NCBI RefSeq assembly: GCF_004795735.1
Contig: NZ_CP039247.1
Coordinates: 1,426,001 to 1,490,000, forward strand
DNA length: 64,000 bases
Reading direction: 5' to 3'
Source of the DNA: Corynebacterium endometrii
Lineage (GTDB): Bacteria; Actinomycetota; Actinomycetes; Mycobacteriales; Mycobacteriaceae
Below, one piece after another: positions 19,428 to 28,966 of this stretch. Each line of letters opens with the position of its first letter. The first letter of the stretch is position 1. The notes under the pieces were generated by a model. It ran no database searches, was not told the origin of the DNA, and saw only the letters and a list, made by a program, of their open reading frames with translations. Both the position numbers and the translations under genes were made by a program.

Positions 19428-20384
19428 ATGCACAATAAAGAATATCGCCCGACCCTGGCACAGCTTCGCACGTTCGTGACGATCGCGGAGAATAAGCATT
19501 TCGGCACCGCGGCAAAGAAGCTGCAGATTTCGCAGCCCTCACTATCCCAGGCCCTCGTGGCCCTCGAGCAGGGGTTGGGAATCCAGCTTATCGAGCGCTC
19601 CACGCGCAAGGTGATCGTCACCTCCGCCGGCGAAAAGCTCCTCCCCTATGCTAAGTCAACACTGGAGGCTGCGGATTCTTTCTTGTCCCACGCTCGCGGC
19701 GCGCACGGGACCCTTTCCGGGCCCCTTACTATTGGCATAATTCCCACCGTCGCACCGTATATCCTTCCAGATCTGCTCAATGAGATCCGTGAACATTACA
19801 ATGACCTAGAACCCCGCTTCGTTGAGGAGCAGACCTCTCACCTGCTACAGAAGCTGCGCGATGGCCAGCTGGATCTCGCCATCTTGGCGCTGCCGTCTGA
19901 GACTTCGGGAATGATTGAGGAGCCGCTCTACACCGAGCGCTTCAGCGCCGTGGTCCACCAAAGCCATGAATTAGCCGGCCGCCGGGACCTAGCACTCGCG
20001 GATCTTGACAACCTGAATCTGTTGCTGCTCGATGACGGCCATTGCCTGCGCGATCAGGTAATGGACCTGTGCCGGCAGGCTAACGTGAACCCTACGGAAG
20101 CAACGAATACGGTCACCCGCGCTTCATCCCTTACGACGATCATGCAGTTGGTCATCGGCGGCCTGGGCGCCACCTTAGTCCCCGAATCAGCCTTAGCCGC
20201 GGAGACGCGGCACCCGGATTTGTCCGTGGCCCACTTCGGGGAGGGCGTTACGGCCGAACGCACCATTGGCTTGGTCTTCCGCGGTTCCGCCGCCCGGGCG
20301 GACGAGTTCCGCGAGTTTGGCCACATTGTCACGACTTCGTTCAACAAGGCACTCGAGCGCTCGCGAACGGAGATCAGGGCCTAG
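19428..20384 (+). CDS. oxyR: Peroxide-sensing LysR regulator OxyR
   Basis: About 318 residues. The N-terminal winged helix (residues 5-65) includes FGTAAKKLQISQPSLSQALV. The C-terminal LysR substrate domain contains DDGHCLRDQVMDLC, matching the E. coli OxyR redox pair (Cys199/Cys208) in spacing and context, so it is a true thiol peroxide sensor. It probably controls the divergent ahpC-ahpD and itself. ATG 19428 is chosen because a TACAAT -10 ends 7 nt upstream (leaderless); ATG 19419 would place the start inside the -10 box. Confidence 0.95.
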   Translation: MHNKEYRPTLAQLRTFVTIAENKHFGTAAKKLQISQPSLSQALVALEQGLGIQLIERSTRKVIVTSAGEKLLPYAKSTLEAADSFLSHARGAHGTLSGPLTIGIIPTVAPYILPDLLNEIREHYNDLEPRFVEEQTSHLLQKLRDGQLDLAILALPSETSGMIEEPLYTERFSAVVHQSHELAGRRDLALADLDNLNLLLLDDGHCLRDQVMDLCRQANVNPTEATNTVTRASSLTTIMQLVIGGLGATLVPESALAAETRHPDLSVAHFGEGVTAERTIGLVFRGSAARADEFREFGHIVTTSFNKALERSRTEIRA

Positions 20385-20499
20385 CTACGGGCCTCGTTGG
20401 TAGAGCATTCCACGTGCCTGGCCTCTGGCCTCCTCGCCGTGCATCGTTGAGGCCAGCCCCTTTTGCTTCCGGATGGACAACGGCAGCCAGAGAATAAAC

Positions 20500-20537
20500 T
20501 TAGGCCCAGCGCCATCTCGCGGTGACGCTGGGCCTAA
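20500..20537. terminator. Bidirectional terminator between oxyR and the membrane-protein gene
   Basis: TTAGGCCCAGCG and CGCTGGGCCTAA form a perfect 12-bp stem with a 14-nt loop, followed by AAAG, between convergent genes. Confidence 0.8.
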
Positions 20538-20549
20538 AAGCATTTCTCT

Positions 20550-21581
20550 CTAGTAACGGCGGGATTCGGCCGGAATCTGACCTCCGGCTACCTGGCGGTA
20601 GAAGTGCCCCGCCGCCAGCTGCATGGCGGGTGCGGCCACCAGGAGGCCCAGCCCCAGCGTAACTACCGCGATCGCGGTAATGATGATGCTAGACAGTACG
20701 GATAAACCCAAAAGTTTCAGGTAATTATCCCGGCCTATTGCGAATGACGCCTTGAAGGCTTCGCCGACCCCGGCACGCTTGTCAGCCACTAACCAAATCA
20801 ATGAAAAGAAGAACGGCCCCACCAACAACGCCAACACCATAACGACCGCGAATACCGCGAATATGGTGAGGAAGAAACTCGTCAGGTCTGCATCGCTTAC
20901 CACCTGCTGCGACAAGAGCTCCCGGTTTTGCAGCACGATCAACACCGATGGGATTGCGACGGCCACCATAGAAATAAGCTGCATAATGACGTAAATTAAC
21001 AGCGTAGGGCCATAATTCAGGCTTTTGCCTATATGGCCCCAGCCCGTGTCTTGATGATCCAGCTGATGCAGAATTAGGGAATAAACGACCGGCATAAACA
21101 GACAGCTGATTACTGCCGTGATTACCTGAACCGCCAGTTCAGCCCCCTCGCCACTCGTTGAAACGAGACCAGTCCCAAAGCCCAGAAGAGCGGCTACGGC
21201 GAAAAACGCCAGAGCGCCCAGGATCCACAGTGAGAAATTGCGGAAGGTCGCGGCAAAGCCCCAGCGGATGGACTCGAAAATGTCGGGGGTCGCCGCGGTG
21301 CGCGTGGCATCCCCAGGATAGAAGTCATCGATTCCGGAGCCATACCCGCCCGCGTTTCCGTAGCTTGGCAGCTCACTACCCGCGTTGTACTCCCTGTACG
21401 GATTGCCGTGTTGGGTACCAGAATATTGAGTATCCGGTGTGCCTTGGGCGCCGCGGTTCCCGTCCCCGTACCCAGGACGGTCTTCCGGATGGTCAGTAGG
21501 TTCGTAGGGCGGCCATGGCTCGCCCCGGTCGGCGCTTTCGTCCGAGCCTTGCTTATCATTTCCCCCGTAAGGCGTGCTCAT
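20550..21581 (-). CDS. Multi-pass membrane protein with Pro/Gly/Tyr-rich N-terminus
   Basis: A 343-residue protein, not recognised by function. Residues 1-100 are hydrophilic, low in complexity and rich in Gly, Tyr, Pro and Asp. The rest has about six hydrophobic segments (for example WILGALAFFAVAALLGFG, YVIMQLISMVAVAIPSVLIV and FAVVMVLALLVGPFFFSLIWL), similar in pattern to the membrane domains of YciC/DUF975-type proteins. The RAGVGEAFKASFAIGRDNYL loop is typical of that group. It is transcribed alone, convergent with oxyR and divergent from hrpA. Confidence 0.65.
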   Translation of the reverse strand: MSTPYGGNDKQGSDESADRGEPWPPYEPTDHPEDRPGYGDGNRGAQGTPDTQYSGTQHGNPYREYNAGSELPSYGNAGGYGSGIDDFYPGDATRTAATPDIFESIRWGFAATFRNFSLWILGALAFFAVAALLGFGTGLVSTSGEGAELAVQVITAVISCLFMPVVYSLILHQLDHQDTGWGHIGKSLNYGPTLLIYVIMQLISMVAVAIPSVLIVLQNRELLSQQVVSDADLTSFFLTIFAVFAVVMVLALLVGPFFFSLIWLVADKRAGVGEAFKASFAIGRDNYLKLLGLSVLSSIIITAIAVVTLGLGLLVAAPAMQLAAGHFYRQVAGGQIPAESRRY

Positions 21582-21768
21582 CTTTTATACCTAGTGCCTT
21601 TCTACCTCTGAGTCGATACAGCCAAACTCTTTATTTCGGACCTGCAAAGCCGAGCATACTGTGTTGAAACTCATCGTCAAGACCCCTCAGCTATGGGATA
21701 CTGCCGCGCCCATGCGCAGCGTCCGCGTTCACTTCAACGAAGGGAATGGGTAAACTAGCCGCTTAGTC

Positions 21769-24700
21769 ATGACTAAAGATAATCAGCAATCCCTGGGCCC
21801 TATCCGCGCATCGCTCATACGCGAACTGGATGGCGTACCGCTTTCGTCTGTGCGCCCCTTCAAACGCAGGCTTCGCAAGGCTCGTTCTCCCAAGGCCTTA
21901 TCTGCCATCGGGGCCGATATTAAAGAGGCCAAAGAGCTTGTCCAAGCAATCGACGCTGGCGTGCCGAGTATTTCCTACCCGGATTCCCTGCCGGTTTCTG
22001 CTCGTAAGGACGATATTGCAGAGGCAATCGCTAACCATCAGGTAGTGATCATCGCGGGTGAGACCGGGTCGGGCAAGACCACCCAGATTCCAAAAATTTG
22101 CCTGGAATTGGGGCGCGGCCGCCGTGGCCTCATTGGTCACACTCAGCCGCGCCGCCTAGCCGCGCGTACCGTTGCGGAACGCATCGCCGATGAACTTGGG
22201 CAAAGCATCGGCGATTCCGTGGGCTATGCTATCCGATTCGATGATCAAGTATCCAAGAATACTGCGGTCAAGCTCATGACGGACGGTATCCTGCTTGCGG
22301 AAATGCAGCGCGATAGGTTCCTCAATGCCTATGACACCATCATCATCGACGAAGCCCACGAGCGTTCCCTCAACATCGATTTCCTGCTGGGCTATCTCAA
22401 GCGCTTGCTGCCCAAGCGCCCAGATTTAAAGGTTATTATCACCTCGGCCACCATTGATCCCCAGCGTTTCGCCCGGCATTTTTCCGACGCCGCCGGCACC
22501 CCCGCCCCGGTCATCGAGGTTTCGGGCCGCACCTATCCTGTCGAGATACGGTACCGCCCGTTGGAATTTGAGGTCAACGGCAAGACGGTGGATCAGGACC
22601 CCCTGGATGGCGTGTGCGAGGCCATCGAGGAACTGATGGCCGAAGGCGATGGTGACATCCTCTGCTTCTTCGCGGGAGAGCGTGACATCCGCGACGCGAT
22701 GGAGGCCATCGAGGGGCGCAAGTGGAAGGGCGTGGAGGTCACTCCCCTGTTTGGCCGCCTGTCCAACCAGGAACAGCACCGAGTCTTTAGTCCCCACTCC
22801 GGCAGGCGCATCGTCTTGTCTACCAATATCGCCGAAACGTCGCTGACCGTTCCCGGCATTCGTTACGTGGTGGACACGGGTACCGCGCGTATTTCGCGGT
22901 ATTCCACCCGTACCAAGGTCCAACGGCTGCCCATCGAGCCTATTTCCCAGGCCAGCGCCAATCAGCGCTCCGGCCGTTGCGGCCGTGTGGCCGATGGCAT
23001 TGCTATCCGCCTCTATTCCGAGGAAGACTTCGCATCCCGCCCCGAATTCACGGATCCGGAAATTCTCCGCACAAATTTGGCGAGCGTTATTTTGCAGATG
23101 ATCTCCTTGCGCCTGGGGGACATCACGGAATTCCCCTTCGTTCAGCCCCCGGAAAGCAAGGCGATCCGTGATGGACTCCTTCTCCTCAACGAGCTTGGCG
23201 CCCTAAAGCACGAGGAAGAAAACGGGCTGCCCGTGCTCACCCGCATCGGTAAGGATATTGCGCGAATCCCGGTCGATCCTCGCATGGCCCGAATGCTGGT
23301 CGAGGGAAATTCCTCCGGTTGCCTCGACGACGTGCTCATCATCGTGGCCTCCATGACCATTCAGGATGTGCGCGAACGGCCTTTAGAGTTCCAGGCCCAA
23401 GCGGACCAGGCCCACGCCCGGTTCAAGGATAAGTCCTCCGATTTCATCGCCATGCTCAAGTTGTGGGATTACATCAAGGACTCCCGCGATGAGAAGTCCG
23501 GCAATGCGTTCCGCAAGCAGATGAAGGCCGAGTACCTCCACTACATGCGCATACGCGAGTGGTTCGATCTGGTTCGTCAGTTGCGCGATGTGGTCAAGCA
23601 GCTGGGCTGGGCGGATCGCCACCACGCGGCCAACGAGCGTGACTCGGACGCCATCCACCAGGCCCTGCTCTCCGGGCTCTTATCCAATATTGGTGTGCGA
23701 GATGGCAATTCCAAGGAATTCCATGGGGCCCGCAACACTCGCTTTATGGTGTTTCCGGGTTCCGCGCTGTCTAAGAAACCACCGGAATTCATCATGGCGG
23801 CCGAATTGGTTGAGACCTCGCGCCTGTGGGCGCGAGACGTCGCCGCGATTGATCCCGCCTGGGTGGAGAAGTTGGCGGCGAACCTGCTCAAGCACAATTA
23901 TTCAGATCCCATCTGGTCACGTAAGCGTTCCTCCGCCCTGGTGACCCAGAAGTCCACGCTCTACGGCGTGACCGTCGTCGCAGACCGCCAGGTTCCGTAC
24001 CATCGGGTCGATGCCGTGGCGGCCCGTGACATGTTCATCCGTGAAGCGCTTATCAATGGCGATTGGGATACGCATCATCACTTCTTCCATGACAACAAGG
24101 CGAAGCTCGAACACGCCTCCGAGTATGAAGACAAAGCACGCAAACGCGGCCTAGTGGTCGACGAGGACGTCCTCTTCGATTTCTATGATTCACGGATCCC
24201 GCAAAAGATCACCACAGGCCGCCATTTCGATTCGTGGTGGAAGAAGGCGCGTAAGCAAACCCCAGATCTGCTTGACTTCGATCCGGATAAGCTCATCAAT
24301 GATGAGGACGAACAGGTAACGGAATCCGCCTTCCCGGATAGGTGGCTTAAAGGCTCCATCGACTACGACTTGAGCTATCGCTTCGAGCCCGGACACCCGA
24401 TGGATGGCGTCACCATCATGGTGCCGGTACCGCTCCTGGCGGGGATGGATTCCGAGGGCTTTGATTGGTTGGTTCCCGGCCTGCGCGAGGAGCTGGTGAC
24501 GGAGCTTATCCGTTCGCTCCCGAAGGCGCTGCGCCGCACGGTAGTCCCCGCCACCAATTTCGCAGAGCGTGCCCTGCCAATGCTCCTGCCGTACGAGGGC
24601 AGCATTACCCAGCAGTTGGCGGAAGTTCTCCGCGAGCTCGGCGGCGCAGGGATCAACTCGGGCGATTTTAATCCTTCCAGCCTTCCCCCTCACTTGAAGA

Positions 24701-25683
24701 TGAACTACGCTGCCGTGGACAAACGCGGCAAGGTAATTGATTCCGACCGTGACCTCGCAGCACTGATTGAGCGCCAAGCGGGCCACATCAAGTCTTCCGT
24801 CTCCCGCGTCGGCCGCGACAAGGAATCCAAGGCCGTAAAGGAATGGACGGCGGAGAACCTGGGCGCCATCGAAGAGCAGGTGACGACCGTCGTGGATGGC
24901 CACGAGGTCGCCGCGTTCCCCGCCCTCGTTGCTACCAAAGACGGTGTTGCGCTCAAGGTCCATCCCACGAAGGCCGCCGCCGACGCCGCAATGGTCACCA
25001 CCACACTGACCCTGCTGATGCGAGAGGTTTCAGTCAATTCATCGCAGATGGTAAAGGGACTCCCTCTCCAGCAGCGCGTGGCTATCGATTCCTATCCACA
25101 TGGCGGCGCCGAGGGGTTAGTCAACGATGCCCGCATTGCAGCGATTCGCGATCTCATGATGGAGGCCGGTGGGCCCGTCCGAGACCCCCAGGCTTTCGAG
25201 GAACTAAAGCAAAAGGTAAAACCTGGCGTCCCGGGCGCCGTGCGCCGCGCCGTGGTGGGCATCGCCCCCGCTTTGGTGGAGTACGCCAACGTCGCCGCCG
25301 AGCTCAAGAAGTGGACCGGCCCTGCGATTGATGATATGCACAAGCAATTAGAATTTTTACTGCCTAAAAACGCCATCACTATGCACGGGATGATTCATTT
25401 GCAGCACCTGCCGCGCTACATCAAGGCGATGAATATCCGCCTTGAGGAAATGGGGATAGATCCGGATAGAGACGCTGACCGGCAGGCCGAGGTGGAAGAA
25501 GCGGAAGCTTACCTCGCCAACAAGCTGCGCAATTTGCCTGCTGGAAGGGAAAAGACGCGTGAGGTAAAGGAAATCAAATGGATGATTCAGGAACTGCGCG
25601 TGTCCCTCTTTGCCCAGCGCCTTGGGACCGCGCGGCCGGTATCCCTGCGCAGGGTACAAAAGGCGGTCGACAAGCTGCGTTGA
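21769..25683 (+). CDS. hrpA: ATP-dependent RNA helicase HrpA
   Basis: A full-length 1304-residue DEAH-box helicase. Motif I is GETGSGKTTQIPKI (about residue 97), motif II DEAHERSL (about 195), motif III SATID and motif VI QRSGRCGR (about 400). The helicase-associated and OB domains follow, then the large C-terminal DUF3418 domain of bacterial HrpA. In other bacteria HrpA acts in mRNA processing and in rescue of stalled ribosomes. TAAACT about 10 nt upstream of ATG 21769 suggests a short leader. It is convergent with nrdR across a perfect hairpin. Confidence 0.95.
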   Translation: MTKDNQQSLGPIRASLIRELDGVPLSSVRPFKRRLRKARSPKALSAIGADIKEAKELVQAIDAGVPSISYPDSLPVSARKDDIAEAIANHQVVIIAGETGSGKTTQIPKICLELGRGRRGLIGHTQPRRLAARTVAERIADELGQSIGDSVGYAIRFDDQVSKNTAVKLMTDGILLAEMQRDRFLNAYDTIIIDEAHERSLNIDFLLGYLKRLLPKRPDLKVIITSATIDPQRFARHFSDAAGTPAPVIEVSGRTYPVEIRYRPLEFEVNGKTVDQDPLDGVCEAIEELMAEGDGDILCFFAGERDIRDAMEAIEGRKWKGVEVTPLFGRLSNQEQHRVFSPHSGRRIVLSTNIAETSLTVPGIRYVVDTGTARISRYSTRTKVQRLPIEPISQASANQRSGRCGRVADGIAIRLYSEEDFASRPEFTDPEILRTNLASVILQMISLRLGDITEFPFVQPPESKAIRDGLLLLNELGALKHEEENGLPVLTRIGKDIARIPVDPRMARMLVEGNSSGCLDDVLIIVASMTIQDVRERPLEFQAQADQAHARFKDKSSDFIAMLKLWDYIKDSRDEKSGNAFRKQMKAEYLHYMRIREWFDLVRQLRDVVKQLGWADRHHAANERDSDAIHQALLSGLLSNIGVRDGNSKEFHGARNTRFMVFPGSALSKKPPEFIMAAELVETSRLWARDVAAIDPAWVEKLAANLLKHNYSDPIWSRKRSSALVTQKSTLYGVTVVADRQVPYHRVDAVAARDMFIREALINGDWDTHHHFFHDNKAKLEHASEYEDKARKRGLVVDEDVLFDFYDSRIPQKITTGRHFDSWWKKARKQTPDLLDFDPDKLINDEDEQVTESAFPDRWLKGSIDYDLSYRFEPGHPMDGVTIMVPVPLLAGMDSEGFDWLVPGLREELVTELIRSLPKALRRTVVPATNFAERALPMLLPYEGSITQQLAEVLRELGGAGINSGDFNPSSLPPHLKMNYAAVDKRGKVIDSDRDLAALIERQAGHIKSSVSRVGRDKESKAVKEWTAENLGAIEEQVTTVVDGHEVAAFPALVATKDGVALKVHPTKAAADAAMVTTTLTLLMREVSVNSSQMVKGLPLQQRVAIDSYPHGGAEGLVNDARIAAIRDLMMEAGGPVRDPQAFEELKQKVKPGVPGAVRRAVVGIAPALVEYANVAAELKKWTGPAIDDMHKQLEFLLPKNAITMHGMIHLQHLPRYIKAMNIRLEEMGIDPDRDADRQAEVEEAEAYLANKLRNLPAGREKTREVKEIKWMIQELRVSLFAQRLGTARPVSLRRVQKAVDKLR

Positions 25684-25684
25684 C

Positions 25685-25711
25685 TGGGTGCCTACGGCTC
25701 GTAGGCACCCA
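25685..25711. terminator. Bidirectional terminator between hrpA and nrdR
   Basis: TGGGTGCCTACG and CGTAGGCACCCA form a perfect 12-bp stem with a GCT loop, between the convergent gene ends. Confidence 0.8.
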
Positions 25712-25731
25712 CAGGTACCACCGTGAGCGCC

Positions 25732-26190
25732 TTAGAAGTCCTCACGATCCCGGCGGCGCATGAGGCGGATCTCCGATTCGAAGTCATCAGCACTTTCAAA
25801 AGACTTATACACCGAAGCGAAGCGCAGATACGCAACCTCGTCGAGGTCGCGAAGCGGTTCCAGAATGGCTAGGCCAACCTCATTCGCATTAACCTGCGAG
25901 CTGCCGTGGCTGCGGACGGTTTCCTCGACCTCCTGAGCCAGCCGCTTGAGCGCGTCATCAGGAACGTCGCGCCCCTGGCAGGCCCTGCGCACGCCGCGAA
26001 TCAACTTGTCACGGCTAAACGGCTCCGCCAAGCCATTGCGCTTGACCACAAGTAACACGGCCTTTTCCACCGTGGTAAAACGCCCCGAACACGAGGTGCA
26101 CTCTCGTCGACGGCGAATCGCAGTGCCCGCTTCCACCACGCGTGAATCGATAACGCGTGACTGTTCATGGTGACAAAACGGACAAAACAC
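25732..26190 (-). CDS. nrdR: Ribonucleotide reductase repressor NrdR
   Basis: About 152 residues. The N-terminal zinc ribbon is CPFC...CTSC (residues 3-34), followed by an ATP-cone domain (about 49-139) with [20 protein letters not shown]. NrdR senses ATP/dATP and represses ribonucleotide reductase genes by binding paired NrdR boxes. The usual M/V-x-CPFC start is met by GTG 26190 with AAAGGGG upstream, so the 22-residue upstream extension is dropped. It lies downstream of divS on the same strand but has its own candidate promoter. This order is conserved in corynebacteria. Confidence 0.95.
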   Translation of the reverse strand: MFCPFCHHEQSRVIDSRVVEAGTAIRRRRECTSCSGRFTTVEKAVLLVVKRNGLAEPFSRDKLIRGVRRACQGRDVPDDALKRLAQEVEETVRSHGSSQVNANEVGLAILEPLRDLDEVAYLRFASVYKSFESADDFESEIRLMRRRDREDF

Positions 26191-26291
26191 CGGAAACCCC
26201 TTTCTCCAGGCCATCCGCCACTGCGGATGCGGAAAGAAACCAAGCCAGTAAGCCACGAAATCAATGGCGCGACCTTTACGGCGAACTCAGT

Positions 26292-26320
26292 ATGATATGG
26301 ATTTCCAGTGTACTTCTTAA
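26292..26320 (-). promoter_or_regulatory. Candidate nrdR promoter
   Basis: On the minus strand TTAAGA, a 17-bp spacer and TATCAT lie about 100 bp upstream of the nrdR GTG, in the gap after divS. Confidence 0.45.
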
Positions 26321-26379
26321 CCGCACCTTGGCAGCAATGCGGCAAGGAGCATGATGGGATGCCCAGCTTAGGCGAAGGA

Positions 26380-26787
26380 TTAACGTGCGATGACGGCCTG
26401 TACGGTTTCTGGGCTGGAGACCCCGCCGGGCACATCCGTCTCGGGGCTAATGCCACTCAGCCCAGTAAATACGGTGCCTACAAACAGCGCACATCCGAAC
26501 ACAGCTCCGACCAAATAATTAGCGCGATTAGCGCGGCTCTTTTCGTAGCTATCCTCTGTCCGCTCAGGAACAGACGGCGTTTCGCGGGCACCATTTAGTG
26601 AATTAAATGTTCGATTCTCAACACTCAGCGTTCGAACATGAGAGGAACGAAAGGCAGAAGGTTCACCGCAAAATTCATTGCGATGAGCATCCCACACGGC
26701 CGCAGGCTGCGCCGAGCGCGAGCGCACGCCGGGAATGACAGCGGAGCGAGAATCTACCTTGTAAGGGGTGTTGAGCGCGATAGCCAT
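26380..26787 (-). CDS. divS: SOS-induced cell-division suppressor DivS
   Basis: A 135-residue protein with a hydrophilic, Arg/Ser-rich N-terminal part of about 90 residues, one transmembrane helix (ANYLVGAVFGCALFVGTVF, about 91-110) and a short outer tail. Length, topology and position, divergent from lexA, match DivS of C. glutamicum, which blocks septation during the SOS response. No LysM domain of the YneA type is visible. Its upstream region shares several LexA-like sites with lexA, so DNA-damage induction is expected. Confidence 0.8.
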   Translation of the reverse strand: MAIALNTPYKVDSRSAVIPGVRSRSAQPAAVWDAHRNEFCGEPSAFRSSHVRTLSVENRTFNSLNGARETPSVPERTEDSYEKSRANRANYLVGAVFGCALFVGTVFTGLSGISPETDVPGGVSSPETVQAVIAR

Positions 26788-26894
26788 GCCAATGTCCTTT
26801 CGTAAAATCCCGAACGTTTCCGGCGGTTCCGTTCCATCTAAACCGTTGCCTGAGCCATAGTAGGAAACCCACCGGACAGGTTCGAACGTTTCTA

Positions 26895-26910
26895 TCGTTT
26901 ACTTGTTCGA
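26895..26910. promoter_or_regulatory. LexA (SOS) box, divS side
   Basis: TCGTTTACTTGTTCGA matches the actinobacterial LexA consensus TCGAAC-N4-GTTCGA with a perfect right half (9 of the 12 defined positions). It lies 108 bp upstream of divS. Confidence 0.65.
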
Positions 26911-26975
26911 ATTAGTCTCTATGTTCGATTTATAGCACCCGTTCGAAAATATGTCCAGAAAATCGGTGATTTTTC

Positions 26976-26991
26976 TCGAACATTTGTGTTG
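26976..26991. promoter_or_regulatory. LexA (SOS) box, lexA side
   Basis: TCGAACATTTGTGTTG has a perfect left half-site and a degenerate right half, 56 bp upstream of the lexA ATG. A weaker site, TCGAAAATATGTCCAG, lies at 26943-26958. The arrangement suggests autoregulation. Confidence 0.6.
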
Positions 26992-27047
26992 GACATGCTA
27001 GAAAGGAATAGAGCTTAGATAGCGAAACGATCACTGAGGGGAAAACC

Positions 27048-27746
27048 ATGGCCCGTAAGACAACTCCGAACAACGGAAAACCGGACCTTTCGTCACTATC
27101 TGCACGCCAGCGTCGCATTCTGGAGGTAATTAGGGACGCCGTGCTTCTGAGGGGTTACCCGCCTAGTATCCGCGAAATCGGCGACGCTGCGGGCCTTCAA
27201 TCCACCTCGTCGGTGGCCTACCAACTCAAGCAGCTAGAGGAAAAAGGGTTCCTACGCCGCGACCCTAACAAGCCCCGTGCGGTGGACGTTCGCCACCTTG
27301 AACCGGCAGATAAACCAGCCAAGAAGAAGGCTCCACAGTCGGAACCCGAGGTTCCAGCTGAAGCCGGTTCGGTTAATTACATCCCGGTAGTCGGTCGCAT
27401 CGCCGCGGGTTCCCCTATTACCGCGGAAGAAAATATTGATACCTATTATCCGCTGCCCGATGAAATTGTCGGCGGCGGAGACCTCTACATGCTCCAGGTT
27501 GTCGGCGAATCCATGAAAGACGCCGGGATTCTTGACGGGGATTGGGTGATCATCCGTTCGCAATCAGTCGCGGAAGAGGGCGAGTTTGTAGCCGCGCTTC
27601 TCGACGGCGAGGAGGCTACCGTGAAGGAGTTTCATCGTGACAGCACCGGCGTGTGGTTACTTCCCCACAACGATGCATTCGATCCAATCAAGGGAGACGA
27701 TGCGGAAATTATGGGCAAGGTAGTCTCCGTTATCCGCAAGCTTTAG
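27048..27746 (+). CDS. lexA: SOS repressor LexA
   Basis: A 232-residue LexA. The N-terminal winged helix (about residues 15-80) contains [21 protein letters not shown] charged Lys/Pro/Glu linker (about 85-110) leads to the autocleavage region, with the Ala-Gly cleavage site in GRIAAGSPI. The catalytic Ser is in GESMKD and the Lys in EATVKEF. RecA-stimulated self-cleavage derepresses SOS genes including divS. ATG 27048 lies behind a GAGGGG-type SD. LexA boxes lie in the shared upstream region. Confidence 0.97.
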   Translation: MARKTTPNNGKPDLSSLSARQRRILEVIRDAVLLRGYPPSIREIGDAAGLQSTSSVAYQLKQLEEKGFLRRDPNKPRAVDVRHLEPADKPAKKKAPQSEPEVPAEAGSVNYIPVVGRIAAGSPITAEENIDTYYPLPDEIVGGGDLYMLQVVGESMKDAGILDGDWVIIRSQSVAEEGEFVAALLDGEEATVKEFHRDSTGVWLLPHNDAFDPIKGDDAEIMGKVVSVIRKL

Positions 27747-27785
27747 CCTCTAAGGGCTCGGCACGTGTAAACAGACATTGAATGT

Positions 27786-27818
27786 GGGATCAGGGTTTAA
27801 CCTTGATCCCCTTTTTTA
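27786..27818 (+). terminator. Intrinsic terminator after lexA
   Basis: GGGATCAGG and CCTTGATCCC pair around TTTAA, followed by a run of six T. The downstream gap to sugR (27819-28091) is AT-rich for this genome and shows only a small hairpin TGCCTG-AAAAG-CAGGCA at about 28026. Confidence 0.85.
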
Positions 27819-28091
27819 ATCCGCAATGTTTATTTGCTGTGGTTTTCCTCCCCCTGCTAGTGGGTAACTTTACCGAGTTCCCGCACTCGACATAAGGAAA
27901 AGTATTTCCTCCTTCAACACTCTTACCTGTACGTTTAAGAATGTAATCCTCCAGATAATAAAGATGCACCGGAATACCTGCGTAGGTAATGCGTGTTTTC
28001 TGGAACAATTGAAGCCATTGAACAGTGCCTGAAAAGCAGGCATTTCAAGCAAGTTCGGGCATAAACCGGACAGACAAAGACTGGAGCATCG

Positions 28092-28877
28092 ATGTACGCC
28101 GAAGAACGCCGCCGACAGATTGCCTCTTTAACCGCCGTCGAAGGTCGGGTTAATGTCACGGAGCTGTCTGAACGATTCGACGTAACCGCAGAAACCATTC
28201 GCCGCGACCTAGCCGTTCTTGACCGCGAGGGGGTTGTCCACCGCGTACATGGTGGCGCGGTAGCCTCACAGTCCTTCCAGACCGCGGAGTTGACTCTGGA
28301 CACCCGCCTTCGATCCGCCACTAGTGCTAAGTCTGCGATTGCTCGAGCCGCTTTCGATTTCCTGCCACAGGGAAACGGAAGTATCTTCCTGGATGCTGGT
28401 TCCACCATCAACGCGCTGGCGGATCTTATCGGCAAGACCCCGTTGTCTGGTCACTTGTCAATCGTTTCTAACAGCCTGCCCATTGCCCTATCCCTAGCGA
28501 ACAACGGTATCGACGATGTGCAGCTTCTTGGTGGCACGGTGCGCGCAATTACCCAGGCCGTAGTGGGAGATACTGCACTGCGGACCATGGCTTTGATGCG
28601 GGCCGACGTTGCCTTCATCGGCACCAATGCGCTGACCCTCGACCACGGCTTATCGACCGCAGACGCGCAGGAGGCGGCGATCAAGTCAGCATTTGTCACT
28701 AACGCTCACAAGGTTGTGGTGTTGTGCGACTCGTCAAAGCTTGGCAACGATTACCTGGTCAGCTTCGCCTCCGTCGCCGATATCGATGTAGTCATTACGG
28801 ACAGCGAAGCCCCCGAAAGTTTCCTCTCTGCCCTCCGTGAGCGTGAGGTGGACGTGGTAGTAGTAGACGGCAAGTAA
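28092..28877 (+). CDS. sugR: DeoR-type repressor of PTS genes, SugR
   Basis: A 261-residue DeoR-family regulator. The N-terminal HTH (residues 5-58) includes the DeoR signature RFDVTAETIRRDLAVLDREG. The C-terminal sugar-phosphate sensor domain has DAGSTINALA and the VLCDSSKLG segment. In C. glutamicum SugR represses ptsI, ptsH, ptsF, ptsG and glycolytic genes, relieved by fructose phosphates. Its position beside ptsI-fruK-ptsF is the conserved one. It is convergent with ptsI; a perfect hairpin separates them. Confidence 0.93.
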   Translation: MYAEERRRQIASLTAVEGRVNVTELSERFDVTAETIRRDLAVLDREGVVHRVHGGAVASQSFQTAELTLDTRLRSATSAKSAIARAAFDFLPQGNGSIFLDAGSTINALADLIGKTPLSGHLSIVSNSLPIALSLANNGIDDVQLLGGTVRAITQAVVGDTALRTMALMRADVAFIGTNALTLDHGLSTADAQEAAIKSAFVTNAHKVVVLCDSSKLGNDYLVSFASVADIDVVITDSEAPESFLSALREREVDVVVVDGK

Positions 28878-28899
28878 CCGCGCCCCGGATACATCAAAA

Positions 28900-28933
28900 C
28901 AGCCGGGCCCAGCTAAGTGCTGCGGCCCGGCTG
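28900..28933. terminator. Bidirectional terminator between sugR and ptsI
   Basis: CAGCCGGGCC and GGCCCGGCTG pair perfectly, with an inner CAGC/GCTG stem, between convergent gene ends. Confidence 0.8.
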
Positions 28934-28966
28934 CAGGTGTCTAATTCCTAAAAGTTTAATACACGT

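Noticed and set aside
24190-24963. A 257-codon minus-strand frame inside hrpA
   Set aside because: It is fully inside the conserved HrpA frame, with no SD or family match.
27790-28008. A 72-codon minus-strand frame in the lexA-sugR gap
   Set aside because: It ends inside the lexA terminator stem and has no SD. Its Lys-rich end comes from the T-run.
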